This document shows positions 22,727 through 31,068 of a stretch of DNA of 64,000 bases, in pieces. The notes under the pieces were generated by a model. It was given only the letters and a program-made list of their open reading frames with translations. It was not told where the DNA came from and made no database searches. The stretch lies in contig JAKBCE010000013.1 in the NCBI GenBank assembly GCA_021808195.1, positions 1 to 64,000 on the forward strand, given 5' to 3'. Positions within the stretch are counted from its first letter, which is position 1. Each line of letters opens with the position of its first letter. This DNA comes from Pseudomonadota bacterium (lineage in GTDB: Bacteria; Pseudomonadota; Gammaproteobacteria; Steroidobacterales; Steroidobacteraceae). Made by a program: the position numbers and the translations under genes.

Positions 22727-24778
22727 TCAGGCCACCGGCGCGGGCGGTACGGCGCTCTCGCTGACCATCGTGAGCACATCGTACTGAGCGACGGTCTCGC
22801 CGTTCTGATTGGTGATCTGAGTATCCCAGCGAACCTCGCCGTAACCTTGAGCGATGCGCAGCGACTTCTGCTTGCAGGTCAGGCGCACGCGGATGCGATC
22901 CCCCGGTTTGACCGGCTGAGTGAAGCGCAGCGCATCGATCCCGTAATTGGCGAGCACCGGTCCGAGCGGCGGATCCACGAACAGTCCCGCTGCGGCTGAA
23001 ACGAGGAAATAACCGTGCGCCACACGCCCGCCGAACAGCGGATTCGCCCGGGCGGCCGCCTCGTCCATGTGCGCATAGAAGTGATCACCCGACAGGGCTG
23101 CAAAGCGCTCGATGTCCTCGACGGTCACGAGGCGCTCGGCGGAGCGAAAGGTATCCCCGATGCGCAGTGCGCCGAATGGCTTACGGAAAGGATGCTCGCC
23201 CGGGTCGAGTTCGCGCGAGCCCCGTACCCAGCACCCGGTGACAGCGCTCAACACATCTGGCGTGCCCTGTACTGCGGTGCGCTGCATGTAGTGCAACACA
23301 CCACGAATGCCACCCATTTCCTCCCCGCCACCGGCGCGGCCCGGGCCGCCGTGCACCAGGTGGGGCAGCGGCGAGCCGTGTCCGGTCGAATCCTCGGCAC
23401 AATGGCGATTGACCACCAGCACGCGCCCGTGCCAGGGCGCCAGACCGAGCACCAGTTGCGCTGCGATCCGCTCATCGGCACTGAACACCGAACCGACGAG
23501 GCTGCCCTCGCCGCGACGTGCCAGCTCGATTGCCTGCTCGAGCGTCCGGTACGGCATGAGCGTACTCACCGGACCAAACGCCTCGATCTCATGCACGGCG
23601 CGCGCACTCGCCGGGTCGGTACACTGCAACAGCGTCGGGGCCATGAATGCGCCGCGTTCGCCGTCCGCATCGGCCAGCCGCACCGCATCCTGCCGTCCGC
23701 AGACGAGCTGAGTCTCGCGCTGCAGCATCGCCAGCTGCGCGAGCACCTCGCGCCGCTGCGCGAGCGAGGCGAGCGGCCCCATTTGCACCGACGCCTCGCG
23801 GGGGTTGCCGATCACCACCTGCGTCAGCGCCGCACGCAGCGCCTCGAGTACCGCCGTGGTCTGGCTGGTCGGTACAATCGCCTTGCGGATGGCTGTGCAC
23901 TTCTGACCCGCCTTGACGGTCATCTCTCGGACCACCTCGCGCACGAACAGCTCGAATTCCGGCGTACCGGCAACGGCATCCGGCGCGAGGATGCAGGAAT
24001 TGAGTGAATCGGTCTCCGCGGTGAATCGCACCGCCCGCTCCAGCACGCGTGGGTGCGTGCGCAGCTTGCGCGCCGTGCTCGCCGAGCCGGTGAAGGCAAT
24101 CACGTCCTGACAGGTCAGATGTTCGAACAGATCACCAACGCCGCCGCAGATCAGCTGCACCGCCCCCTCGGGCAGCAGACCGGACTCGATGATCTGCCGG
24201 AAGGCGAGTTCGGTCAGATAGGCCGTGGCGGTCGCCGGCTTGACAATCGCCGGCACCCCGGCGAGCAGCGCCGGAGCGAGCTTCTCCAGCATGCCCCAGA
24301 CCGGGAAGTTAAAGGCATTGATGTGTAGCGCGGCCCCTTGCAAAGCGACGTAGATGTGCTGGCCGAGAAACGTCCCGCTGCGTGCGAGCGGTTCGAGCGC
24401 ACCATCGACGTACACGTGGCCGTCAGGCAGCTCCTTCAAGCCCTTGCTCGCGTACACGAACAGCGTGCCGATGCCGCCGTCGATGTCGATCCAGCTGTCC
24501 GCCCGCGTTGCGCCCGTGGCGTAGGAGAGCTGATACAGCGCCTCCTTGCGCTCGGCGAGATGGCGGGCGAGTGCCTTGAGGATCGCGGCGCGTTCGTGGA
24601 ATGTCAGCCGGCGCAGATTCGGGCCGCCGACGCCCCTCGCATAGTGCAGCGCGCCGCCGAAATCGAGCCCCGTGCTCGAGGCGCTGGCAATGACCTCGCC
24701 GGTGCTGGCATCGCGCAGCGCAGTCGCTGCGCCGGTGCCACCGACCCAGCGGCCCTGAATGAAGCTTTGCAGAACCAT
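22727..24778 (-). CDS. paaZ: Oxepin-CoA hydrolase / 3-oxo-5,6-dehydrosuberyl-CoA semialdehyde dehydrogenase
   Basis: This 683-residue bifunctional enzyme opens and oxidises the ring in the phenylacetyl-CoA pathway. The N-terminal aldehyde dehydrogenase domain (about 1-520) shows HINAFNFPVWGMLEKLAPAL, FTGSAST, the Glu in FTAETDSLN and the catalytic Cys in KAGQKCTAIRKA. The C-terminal MaoC-like hydratase domain (about 535-683) has FAALSGDHFYAHMDEAAA and RVAHGYFLVSAAAG. ATG at 24778 is preferred over a TTG at 24787. It follows paaG by 21 bases. It is the last gene of the paaABCDEGZ operon in the window. Confidence 0.95.
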   Translation of the reverse strand: MVLQSFIQGRWVGGTGAATALRDASTGEVIASASSTGLDFGGALHYARGVGGPNLRRLTFHERAAILKALARHLAERKEALYQLSYATGATRADSWIDIDGGIGTLFVYASKGLKELPDGHVYVDGALEPLARSGTFLGQHIYVALQGAALHINAFNFPVWGMLEKLAPALLAGVPAIVKPATATAYLTELAFRQIIESGLLPEGAVQLICGGVGDLFEHLTCQDVIAFTGSASTARKLRTHPRVLERAVRFTAETDSLNSCILAPDAVAGTPEFELFVREVVREMTVKAGQKCTAIRKAIVPTSQTTAVLEALRAALTQVVIGNPREASVQMGPLASLAQRREVLAQLAMLQRETQLVCGRQDAVRLADADGERGAFMAPTLLQCTDPASARAVHEIEAFGPVSTLMPYRTLEQAIELARRGEGSLVGSVFSADERIAAQLVLGLAPWHGRVLVVNRHCAEDSTGHGSPLPHLVHGGPGRAGGGEEMGGIRGVLHYMQRTAVQGTPDVLSAVTGCWVRGSRELDPGEHPFRKPFGALRIGDTFRSAERLVTVEDIERFAALSGDHFYAHMDEAAARANPLFGGRVAHGYFLVSAAAGLFVDPPLGPVLANYGIDALRFTQPVKPGDRIRVRLTCKQKSLRIAQGYGEVRWDTQITNQNGETVAQYDVLTMVSESAVPPAPVA

Positions 24779-24799
24779 CGCTCGCAAGGCCGGTGGCGT

Positions 24800-25591
24800 C
24801 TATTGACCGATGAAGCGCGGCTCGCGCTTGGCGATGAAGGCCGCGACCCCTTCGGCGTAATCGGCGCTCGCGCCGAGCTCGCGCTGCAGATCCCGCTCCA
24901 CATCGAGTTGCTCCGCGAGCGTGTGATGCCAGCTGTCCGCAAGCGCCCGTTTGATGTGGCGCACCGCCTGCGCGGGTGCCTCGGCAAGCTGTGCGGCGAG
25001 CGTATCGACCTCGGCGGGAAAATCATCGTCGTCGATACAGCGCCAGATCATGCCCCACTCGGCCGCCTGGCTCGCCGGCAGTCTTTCCCCGAGCAGCGCC
25101 AGTCCGAGCGCGCGCGCCGGCCCGAGCAGTCGCGGCAGGAACCAGGTGCCACCGCAATCGGGCACCAATCCGACGCGCACGAACGCCTGCACGAAACTCG
25201 CCGAGCGGCTCGCCAGCACCAAATCGCAGGCGAGCGCGATGTTGGCACCCGCCCCTGCGGCCACGCCGTTCACCGCGCACAGCACCGGCATCGGCAACCG
25301 GCGCAGAGTCAGGATCAACGGTTTGTAATCGCGCTCGATGGTCATGCCCAGGTCGGTCGCCTCGCCCCCCGCCGACGGGGCCCGCTCGGCCAGATCCTGA
25401 CCCGCGCAAAATCCTCGTCCTGCGCCCGTCAGCACCACCACGCGCACCGTCGAGTCGGCTTCGATGATGCCGAGCGCATGACGCACCTCGGCATGCATCT
25501 GCGCGTTGAAACTATTGAGCCGCTCGGGGCGATTGAAGGTCAGACGCGCCACACCGCCGGCAACGCTGTAGAGAATGGTCTGGTAGTTCAT
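24800..25591 (-). CDS. paaG: 1,2-epoxyphenylacetyl-CoA isomerase
   Basis: This 263-residue crotonase-fold enzyme converts the ring epoxide of phenylacetyl-CoA to the oxepin. The oxyanion-hole segments are TGAGRGFCAGQDLAERAP and NGVAAGAGANIALACDLV. A VRVGLVPDCGGTWFLPRLLG segment with the conserved Asp is typical of PaaG rather than PaaF. It is 30 bases after paaE and 21 before paaZ, which fits its place in the pathway (PaaABCE epoxidase, PaaG, PaaZ). A general enoyl-CoA hydratase is the alternative but the context decides. Confidence 0.93.
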   Translation of the reverse strand: MNYQTILYSVAGGVARLTFNRPERLNSFNAQMHAEVRHALGIIEADSTVRVVVLTGAGRGFCAGQDLAERAPSAGGEATDLGMTIERDYKPLILTLRRLPMPVLCAVNGVAAGAGANIALACDLVLASRSASFVQAFVRVGLVPDCGGTWFLPRLLGPARALGLALLGERLPASQAAEWGMIWRCIDDDDFPAEVDTLAAQLAEAPAQAVRHIKRALADSWHHTLAEQLDVERDLQRELGASADYAEGVAAFIAKREPRFIGQ

Positions 25592-25621
25592 GGCATCCTC
25601 GCCGCGCCCGTCGCGGCCACG

Positions 25622-26692
25622 TTATTTCTCATCGTAGTCGAGTTCCAACCCCGCACTGAGGCACTTGGACTGGCAAGCGAGCACATAGCCCTGCTCGAGC
25701 TCCCAGTCCTCGAGCGCATAGTTCTGCTCCATACGCACCTCGCCGCGCACGACCTTGGTGCGACAGGTCGAACACACGCCCGAACGGCACGAGTAGGGCA
25801 ACTCAAGCCCCGCGCGCTCAGCAGCCTCGAGTACCGTCTCGGCCGCGATCGCCATGGCAAAGGAGCGCCGCCGTCCATCGAGGATCACGCTGACCTCGGC
25901 CATGCCCTCGGCCTGTGCAACCTCAGTCGCGGCGGACTCCGCCCTGGCGGCACCCCCGGCTGCCACACTGAAATGCTCGAGGCGGATGGCGCCGGCCGTC
26001 ACGCCCAATTCAGCAAGCGCGGCGCACACCTCGCGGTGCATGTCCCCTGGACCGCATACGAAGTACTCGGTGATGGCAGCGGGTGAGAAAAATGCCGCGG
26101 CGAGTTCGCGCACCTTTGCGCCATCCAGCCGGCCGTTGTACAGCTCGACCTCCTGCGGCTCGCGACTCATGATGAAGTGCAGCGCCAGCCGCTGCGGAAA
26201 CATATTCTTCAGCGCCTGCAACGCCTCGAGGCCCATCGTGCGCGCCGCACTGCGATTGCCGTAGAAGATCAGCATGCTCCCGCCCGCCTCGAGCACCGCG
26301 CGCGTGACCGACAGCACCGGGGTGATGCCACTGCCGGCGGCGAAGGCCACCCGCATGCCGGTCCCGAGCGCTGCGGCGTGTGCCGTGAAACTGCCATTCG
26401 GCGGCAGTACCTCGATGCTCTCGCCGGCGCGCAGCTGCCGCAAAGCCTCAGACATCCGTCCACCGGACTGCAGCCGCACGAGTAACTGCAGCCGATCTGC
26501 ACCCGGCGCATTGGTGAGCGAATACGTCCGGCGCAGCTCCTCGCCCGCCTTGCGCACACGCAGCACCACATGCTGTCCGGCGCTGCCGCGGTACTCGGGC
26601 AACAGCGCGGCAGGCACCGCCAGCGTAATAGCGAGAGTCTCCTCAGCCTCCGGCCTGACATCCTCGACGCGCAGGGAATGAAACTTCAACAT
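25622..26692 (-). CDS. paaE: Phenylacetyl-CoA epoxidase reductase subunit
   Basis: This 356-residue protein delivers electrons from NADPH to the PaaABC epoxidase. It has an N-terminal FAD-binding domain (RRTYSLTNAP, near residue 55), an NADPH-binding domain (GSGITPVLSVTRAVLEAGG), and a C-terminal plant-type 2Fe-2S domain with CRSGVCSTCRTKVVRG and the fourth Cys in YVLACQSK. Length is typical. It follows paaD by one base. Confidence 0.95.
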   Translation of the reverse strand: MLKFHSLRVEDVRPEAEETLAITLAVPAALLPEYRGSAGQHVVLRVRKAGEELRRTYSLTNAPGADRLQLLVRLQSGGRMSEALRQLRAGESIEVLPPNGSFTAHAAALGTGMRVAFAAGSGITPVLSVTRAVLEAGGSMLIFYGNRSAARTMGLEALQALKNMFPQRLALHFIMSREPQEVELYNGRLDGAKVRELAAAFFSPAAITEYFVCGPGDMHREVCAALAELGVTAGAIRLEHFSVAAGGAARAESAATEVAQAEGMAEVSVILDGRRRSFAMAIAAETVLEAAERAGLELPYSCRSGVCSTCRTKVVRGEVRMEQNYALEDWELEQGYVLACQSKCLSAGLELDYDEK

Positions 26693-26693
26693 C

Positions 26694-27179
26694 TTAGAGG
26701 CACTTGAACACGTCGAACGGCTCGAGACACTCCAAACAGCGGTAATGCGCCTTGCACGGGGTCGAACCGTATTGGCTCACCCGCTCGAGTCTGCGGCTGG
26801 CGCATCGTGGACAGACGGGGCTTTGCGATCCTGTGCCCTCGACGGCGATACCGAATGCCTCGAGCTTTCGCCGTCCCGACTCGCTCAGCCACTCGCTCGA
26901 CCACGCCGGCCACAGCAGCGTCTCGAGCGCCGCATCGGCGAATCCGTCCTGATCGAGTGCGGCACGGATCATCTGCGTGATCACCTCGGTGGCCGGGCAG
27001 CCGGAGTACGTCGGGGTGATACCGACCCGCAGCCGGCCATCCGGACCGACTCGCACCTGCCGTACGATGCCGAGCTCGACGACACTCACCACCGGGATCT
27101 CCGGATCCATGACCGACTCGAGCGTCCGCCAGACCCGCCGCTCGAGCGTGGCTGCATCCGCAGCGGCTTGGCTCACCAT
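26694..27179 (-). CDS. paaD: Phenylacetate degradation protein PaaD (MIP18/SufT-like)
   Basis: This 161-residue protein has an N-terminal MIP18-like domain (DPEIPVVSVVELGIVRQV, GITPTYSGCPATEVI) and a C-terminal four-cysteine zinc ribbon (CPRCASRRLERVSQYGSTPC and CLECLEPFDVFKCL). PaaD is needed for activity of the epoxidase complex, probably for iron-sulfur maturation of PaaE. It overlaps paaC by 7 bases. Confidence 0.93.
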   Translation of the reverse strand: MVSQAAADAATLERRVWRTLESVMDPEIPVVSVVELGIVRQVRVGPDGRLRVGITPTYSGCPATEVITQMIRAALDQDGFADAALETLLWPAWSSEWLSESGRRKLEAFGIAVEGTGSQSPVCPRCASRRLERVSQYGSTPCKAHYRCLECLEPFDVFKCL

Positions 27180-27961
27180 GTGGCCCCCGGATAGGCGCGC
27201 GGCAGGAACTGCATCTCGGCCAGCAGATGTCCCAGGTGCTCGGTATGCTCGCCGCGCTTGCCGTGCCAGCGGTAATGCTGATGCGCCGGCCAGTCGAGCC
27301 CCGCCTCAGCGAGCGTTACGCGCAAGCGGCTCTGCCAACGCTCGCGGATCAGCGCCGGGGCGGGCCCGATGCCGCACACCGCCATCCGAGCATCGAGCGC
27401 ATCGGGGCTCAGGAGCTCATCGGTAAAGCGCCACAGGCTTGCGAGCGCCGCACGCACCCGCGCCTGACTTTCCGCAGTGCCGTCGCCGAGGCGCACGAGC
27501 CAACCGGCGCTGAAACGCCAGTGATAGCGACACTCCTTGAGGGCCTTCTCGGCAATGTCGGCAAGTTGCAGGTCGCGCGAGCCGGCCAGACTTTCGTACA
27601 TCTCGACTTGCCAGGCATCGAGCAGACACTGGCGAACGATCGTCTGCGCGAAATCCCCATTCGGCTGCTCGACCAGCGAGACATTGCGAAACTCCGGCGC
27701 ATCACGCAGAAACGCGAGCGCATCCTCATCCCGGCCTCGCGCCTCGATTCGTGCGGCGAGTGCGAGCAGCAGACGCGCCTGGCCGATCAGATCGAGCGCG
27801 ATGTTACCGAGCGCCAGGTCCTCCTCGAGCGCCGGGCCGTGCCCGAGCAGCGCCGCCAGGCGTTGGCCGGCGATGAGACTGGTGTCGGCGAGCCGCAGCA
27901 CGTACTCGAACCGCTCCTCGGGGCCGGCCTCGATGCCAACGGCTTCAGAGGCGGCGCTCAT
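27173..27961 (-). CDS. paaC: Phenylacetyl-CoA epoxidase structural subunit
   Basis: This 262-residue, all-helical protein has the ferritin-like fold without a complete di-iron site and forms heterodimers with PaaA. Segments such as ALEEDLALGNIALDLIGQAR and ADIAEKALKECRYHWRFSAG identify it as PaaC. It overlaps paaB by four bases and paaD by seven. Confidence 0.93.
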   Translation of the reverse strand: MSAASEAVGIEAGPEERFEYVLRLADTSLIAGQRLAALLGHGPALEEDLALGNIALDLIGQARLLLALAARIEARGRDEDALAFLRDAPEFRNVSLVEQPNGDFAQTIVRQCLLDAWQVEMYESLAGSRDLQLADIAEKALKECRYHWRFSAGWLVRLGDGTAESQARVRAALASLWRFTDELLSPDALDARMAVCGIGPAPALIRERWQSRLRVTLAEAGLDWPAHQHYRWHGKRGEHTEHLGHLLAEMQFLPRAYPGATW

Positions 27962-28242
27962 AGATTCTTCACGTCCTCCGGAATCGCGTAGAACGTCGGG
28001 TGGCGGTACACCTTGTCGCGGGCCGGATCGAACAGCGACTCGGCCTCCTGCGGGTCGGAGGCGACGATGTCGCTCGAGCGCACGACCCAGATGCTCACCC
28101 CCTCCTGGCGGCGGGTGTAGGTGTCGCGCGCATGCTCGAGAGCCATGCGCGCATCCGCCGCGTGCAGACTGCCGGCATGTTTGTGCTCAAGTCCCGAGCG
28201 GGACCGGATGAACACCTCATACAGCACCCAATCTTCGTTCAT
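27958..28242 (-). CDS. paaB: Phenylacetyl-CoA epoxidase subunit PaaB
   Basis: This 94-residue protein begins MNEDWVLYEVFIRSRSGLEH and has GSLHAADARMALEHARDTYT, both typical of PaaB. It bridges PaaAC units in the epoxidase. It starts 12 bases after paaA and overlaps paaC by four bases. Confidence 0.95.
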   Translation of the reverse strand: MNEDWVLYEVFIRSRSGLEHKHAGSLHAADARMALEHARDTYTRRQEGVSIWVVRSSDIVASDPQEAESLFDPARDKVYRHPTFYAIPEDVKNL

Positions 28243-28254
28243 GTCGGATACTCC

Positions 28255-29250
28255 TCAGCGCCAATCCGCGCTGCGCTCAGCAGCGCGGTGTTTCTCGGCG
28301 TAGACGGCTGCCGCCTCGCGAACCCAACGTCCCGCCTCGTGCGCGGTGCGGCGCGCCTCGAGGCGCTCGCGGTTGCACGGCCCCTCGCCCTTCAGCACCG
28401 CCTGAAACTCGCTCCAGTCGATCGGGCCCGGCACGTAATGATGCGTCGCCTCGTCCCAGCGCAGTTGCGGATCGGGCACGGTGAGCCCGAGGTACTCCGC
28501 CTGCGGCACTGTGGCATCGATGAACCGCTGGCGCAGCTCATCGTTGGTGAAGCGTTTGATTTTCCAGCGCAGCGACTGCGCGGTATGCACCGAATGCAGG
28601 TCGCTCGGACCAAACATCATCAGCGACGGCCACCACCAGCGCCGTAGCGCCTCCTGCGCCATGGCGCGCTGCGCGGCGCTGCCGCGCGCGAGCGTCAGCA
28701 TGATCTCGAAGCCCTGACGCTGATGAAAGCTCTCTTCTTTACAGATGCGCACCATCGCGCGCGCGTACGGTCCGTAGGAGCAGCGGCACAGCGGGATCTG
28801 ATTCATGATCGCCGCGCCGTCGACCAGCCAGCCGATCGCCCCGATGTCGGCCCAACTGAGCGTCGGGTAGTTGAAGATGCTCGAGTACTTGGCCTGACCG
28901 GCGAGCAGTTGTGCGGTGAGTTCACCGCGCGAGACCCCGAGCGTCTCGGCGGCGCTGTAGAGGTACATTCCGTGCCCGCCCTCATCCTGCACCTTGGCAA
29001 TCAGCACCGCCTTGCGGCGCAGCGAGGGCGCCCGAGTGATCCAATTGCCCTCCGGGAGCATGCCGACGATTTCCGAGTGCGCATGCTGGGCGATCTGGCG
29101 GATGAGGGTCTGGCGATACGCCTCGGGCATCCAATCCTTCGGCTCGATCTTCTCGTCCCGATCGATGCGCGCCTGAAAGCGCTCGAGGCGCTCGTCCTCA
29201 TCCGGCGAGCGGGCTGACTCCGCGGGACTATCGAGAGCTTGGGTGTACAT
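28255..29250 (-). CDS. paaA: Phenylacetyl-CoA epoxidase catalytic subunit
   Basis: This 331-residue protein holds the di-iron centre that epoxidises phenylacetyl-CoA. The iron-binding motifs are [13 protein letters not shown] and [29 protein letters not shown] and [17 protein letters not shown] are further PaaA features. ATG at 29250 (MYTQALDSP) is chosen; a frame to 29274 runs into the promoter. It is the first gene of the paa operon, driven by a strong promoter at 29290-29317 and divergent from paaX. Confidence 0.96.
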   Translation of the reverse strand: MYTQALDSPAESARSPDEDERLERFQARIDRDEKIEPKDWMPEAYRQTLIRQIAQHAHSEIVGMLPEGNWITRAPSLRRKAVLIAKVQDEGGHGMYLYSAAETLGVSRGELTAQLLAGQAKYSSIFNYPTLSWADIGAIGWLVDGAAIMNQIPLCRCSYGPYARAMVRICKEESFHQRQGFEIMLTLARGSAAQRAMAQEALRRWWWPSLMMFGPSDLHSVHTAQSLRWKIKRFTNDELRQRFIDATVPQAEYLGLTVPDPQLRWDEATHHYVPGPIDWSEFQAVLKGEGPCNRERLEARRTAHEAGRWVREAAAVYAEKHRAAERSADWR

Positions 29251-29277
29251 GCACGGCCGCCGCCGAAAGATCAATTA

Positions 29278-29317
29278 TGATACAGAAAAACTATAGACCT
29301 TCTGATTTTTGTGTCAA
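29278..29317 (-). promoter_or_regulatory. paaA promoter with overlapping inverted repeat (PaaX operator candidate)
   Basis: On the minus strand TTGACA (29317-29312) and TATAGT (29295-29290) are 16 bases apart, a near-consensus sigma70 promoter for paaA. TGATACAGAAAAA (29278-29290) and TTTTTGTGTCA (29306-29315 region) form an imperfect inverted repeat that covers both boxes. This is where the divergent repressor PaaX is expected to bind when phenylacetyl-CoA is absent. Confidence 0.65.
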
Positions 29318-29361
29318 TAATCCGTGGCAGAATACCGATCCGACCCGTGCCGTCACTTTCC

Positions 29362-30285
29362 ATGGACATCTCCGGCGAGCCGTATCCCGCCGTCGCCGCC
29401 GTACTGCAGCGTTTCCGCGCCGAGCGGCCGGTGCGTGGCGGCTCGCTGCTGATGACCATCTTCGGCGATGCCATCGCCCCGCGCGGTGCGCGCGTCAGCC
29501 TCGCCAGTCTGATCGGTCTCGCCCGTCCTTTCGGGCTCGCCGAGCGGCTGGTACGCACCAGCGTGGCGCGCCTGGCGAGCGAGGGCTGGCTGACGGCCAT
29601 GCGACGCGGCCGGGTGAGCGAGTATCGCCTCACCGACACCGGTCGGGGCGTGTTCGCCGAGGCGACCCAACGCATTTATGCGGCAAATCCGTCCGTTTGG
29701 CACGGCCATTGGACGCTGCTCGTGGTGCCACCGGGGCGAGGCCCGCGGACGACGCTGCGCGAGCGGCTGCGTTGGCTGGGATTCGGCGAGGCGGCCCCCG
29801 GCGTGTTCCTGCACCCCACCTGCACGGTCGCGCAGGCACGCCAGTGGCTTGCGCCTGATGGGCTCGAGGGCGGTTGGCTCTTCAGCAGCGCCAGTGAGGG
29901 GTCGGGAACCGACCGCCAGCTGGTCGCGGCGGCCTGGGATCTGCACGACATCGCGCGCCGGTACCAGCGCATGCGCGACGCGTTCGCGCCGCTCGGAGCC
30001 GCCGGTGCCGCGACGCACCTGAGGCCGCAGAGCGCCTTCGTCGTGCGCACGCTGCTGATTCATGAGTATCGCAAAATCCATTTGCGCGACCCACTGCTGC
30101 CCCCGCCTCTGCTACCCGACGGTTGGATCGGTGCCGAAGCCTATGCTCTGTGCCGACGCCTATACGCCGCCGTGTTCAGCGCTGCCGAAGCGTATCTCTC
30201 TCAATACGCCGCAACACTGGACGGCTCGCTGCCGCCGCCGGGTCCGGAAGCGTTTGCCCGTTTCGGTGGACTGCCCCGTCCCTGA
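29362..30285 (+). CDS. paaX: Phenylacetic acid degradation repressor
   Basis: This 307-residue protein is a PaaX-type repressor that releases DNA on binding phenylacetyl-CoA. It has the N-terminal winged helix (SLLMTIFGDAIAPRGARVSL, GLAERLVRTSVARLASEGWL, RRGRVSEYRLTDTG) and the C-terminal PaaX domain, with LIHEYRKIHLRDPLLPPPLL and PDGWIGAEAYALC. ATG at 29362 is preferred; a frame to 29311 would start inside the operator. It is divergent from paaA and probably controls the whole operon and itself. Confidence 0.94.
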   Translation: MDISGEPYPAVAAVLQRFRAERPVRGGSLLMTIFGDAIAPRGARVSLASLIGLARPFGLAERLVRTSVARLASEGWLTAMRRGRVSEYRLTDTGRGVFAEATQRIYAANPSVWHGHWTLLVVPPGRGPRTTLRERLRWLGFGEAAPGVFLHPTCTVAQARQWLAPDGLEGGWLFSSASEGSGTDRQLVAAAWDLHDIARRYQRMRDAFAPLGAAGAATHLRPQSAFVVRTLLIHEYRKIHLRDPLLPPPLLPDGWIGAEAYALCRRLYAAVFSAAEAYLSQYAATLDGSLPPPGPEAFARFGGLPRP

Positions 30286-30297
30286 GGCAGCGCCGCC

Positions 30298-30963
30298 TCA
30301 CCAGGTGTTCGGCTCCCAGTTCTGCTCGCTGCCGTTCGCCAGCTCACCCGCCACGATCGTCTTGGCGTCCTTGTAGTAGTGCGGCGGCACGGGCAGGTTC
30401 AGCGGGGCCGGTGATCCATCCATCACGCGCCCGGCCAGGTCGTAGCGCGAACCGTGGCAAGGACAGTAGTACCCGCCCGGCCAGCTCGCCCCGAGCAGAG
30501 GATCGCCGACCGTCGGATGCAGCTTCGGCATGCAGCCCAGATGGGTACAGATACCCACCACCACCAGGTATTCCGGGACGATGGAGCGGGAAATCGGGTT
30601 CCAGCCGGGGAGGTTCTCCGGCTGCTGGTCCGCCTTGGAGAGCGGGTCTTTCAGCTGGCCGTTGAGCGTGGGCAGCGCCTTCAACTCGGCCTCGGTGCGT
30701 CGCAAAACGTAGATCGGCCGGCGACGCCACGAGGCGATCAGCATCTGCTTCGGCTGCAGCTTCGAGATATCGATGGTCACGGGCGCGCCGAGCGCACGGG
30801 CGGTCTCGCTCGGCTCCATGGACTCGATGAACGGGGTCGCGGCCAGACCCACGCCGACCGCCCCGACTGCCGCAGTGGCCGCAGTCAACATGCGCCTGCG
30901 GGCCAGATCCGGTTCGGACTCATCGCTCGGCGAGCCAGGCAGTGTGGTGGTGCCCTCGGTCAT
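30298..30963 (-). CDS. petA: Rieske iron-sulfur protein (cytochrome bc1 type), orphan
   Basis: This 221-residue protein is a ubiquinol-cytochrome c reductase iron-sulfur subunit. After a short cytoplasmic part it has the RRRMLTAATAAVGAVGVGLA membrane/Tat-like segment, then the 2Fe-2S motifs GICTHLGC and CPCHGSRYDLAGRV. ATG at 30963 has GGAGGA upstream; longer starts lack support. The usual neighbours petB and petC are absent: downstream is convergent paaX and upstream is an E2 gene 105 bases away. It may be a second Rieske copy or the only one, placed apart from petBC. Confidence 0.93.
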   Translation of the reverse strand: MTEGTTTLPGSPSDESEPDLARRRMLTAATAAVGAVGVGLAATPFIESMEPSETARALGAPVTIDISKLQPKQMLIASWRRRPIYVLRRTEAELKALPTLNGQLKDPLSKADQQPENLPGWNPISRSIVPEYLVVVGICTHLGCMPKLHPTVGDPLLGASWPGGYYCPCHGSRYDLAGRVMDGSPAPLNLPVPPHYYKDAKTIVAGELANGSEQNWEPNTW

Positions 30964-31068
30964 GCTCAAGTCCTCCATTGGAGTGCTACGCGCATGGTAG
31001 CCCCGTCGCGCCGTCCCGTCACTATGCGCCATGCCGCAAGCGCCCCCGGGCGGGCGGGCGCCTGCGCC

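Noticed and set aside
24338..26086. A 582-codon open frame antisense to paaZ, paaG and paaE.
   Set aside because: All three paa genes on the other strand have full catalytic motifs; this frame is a by-product of their codon bias.
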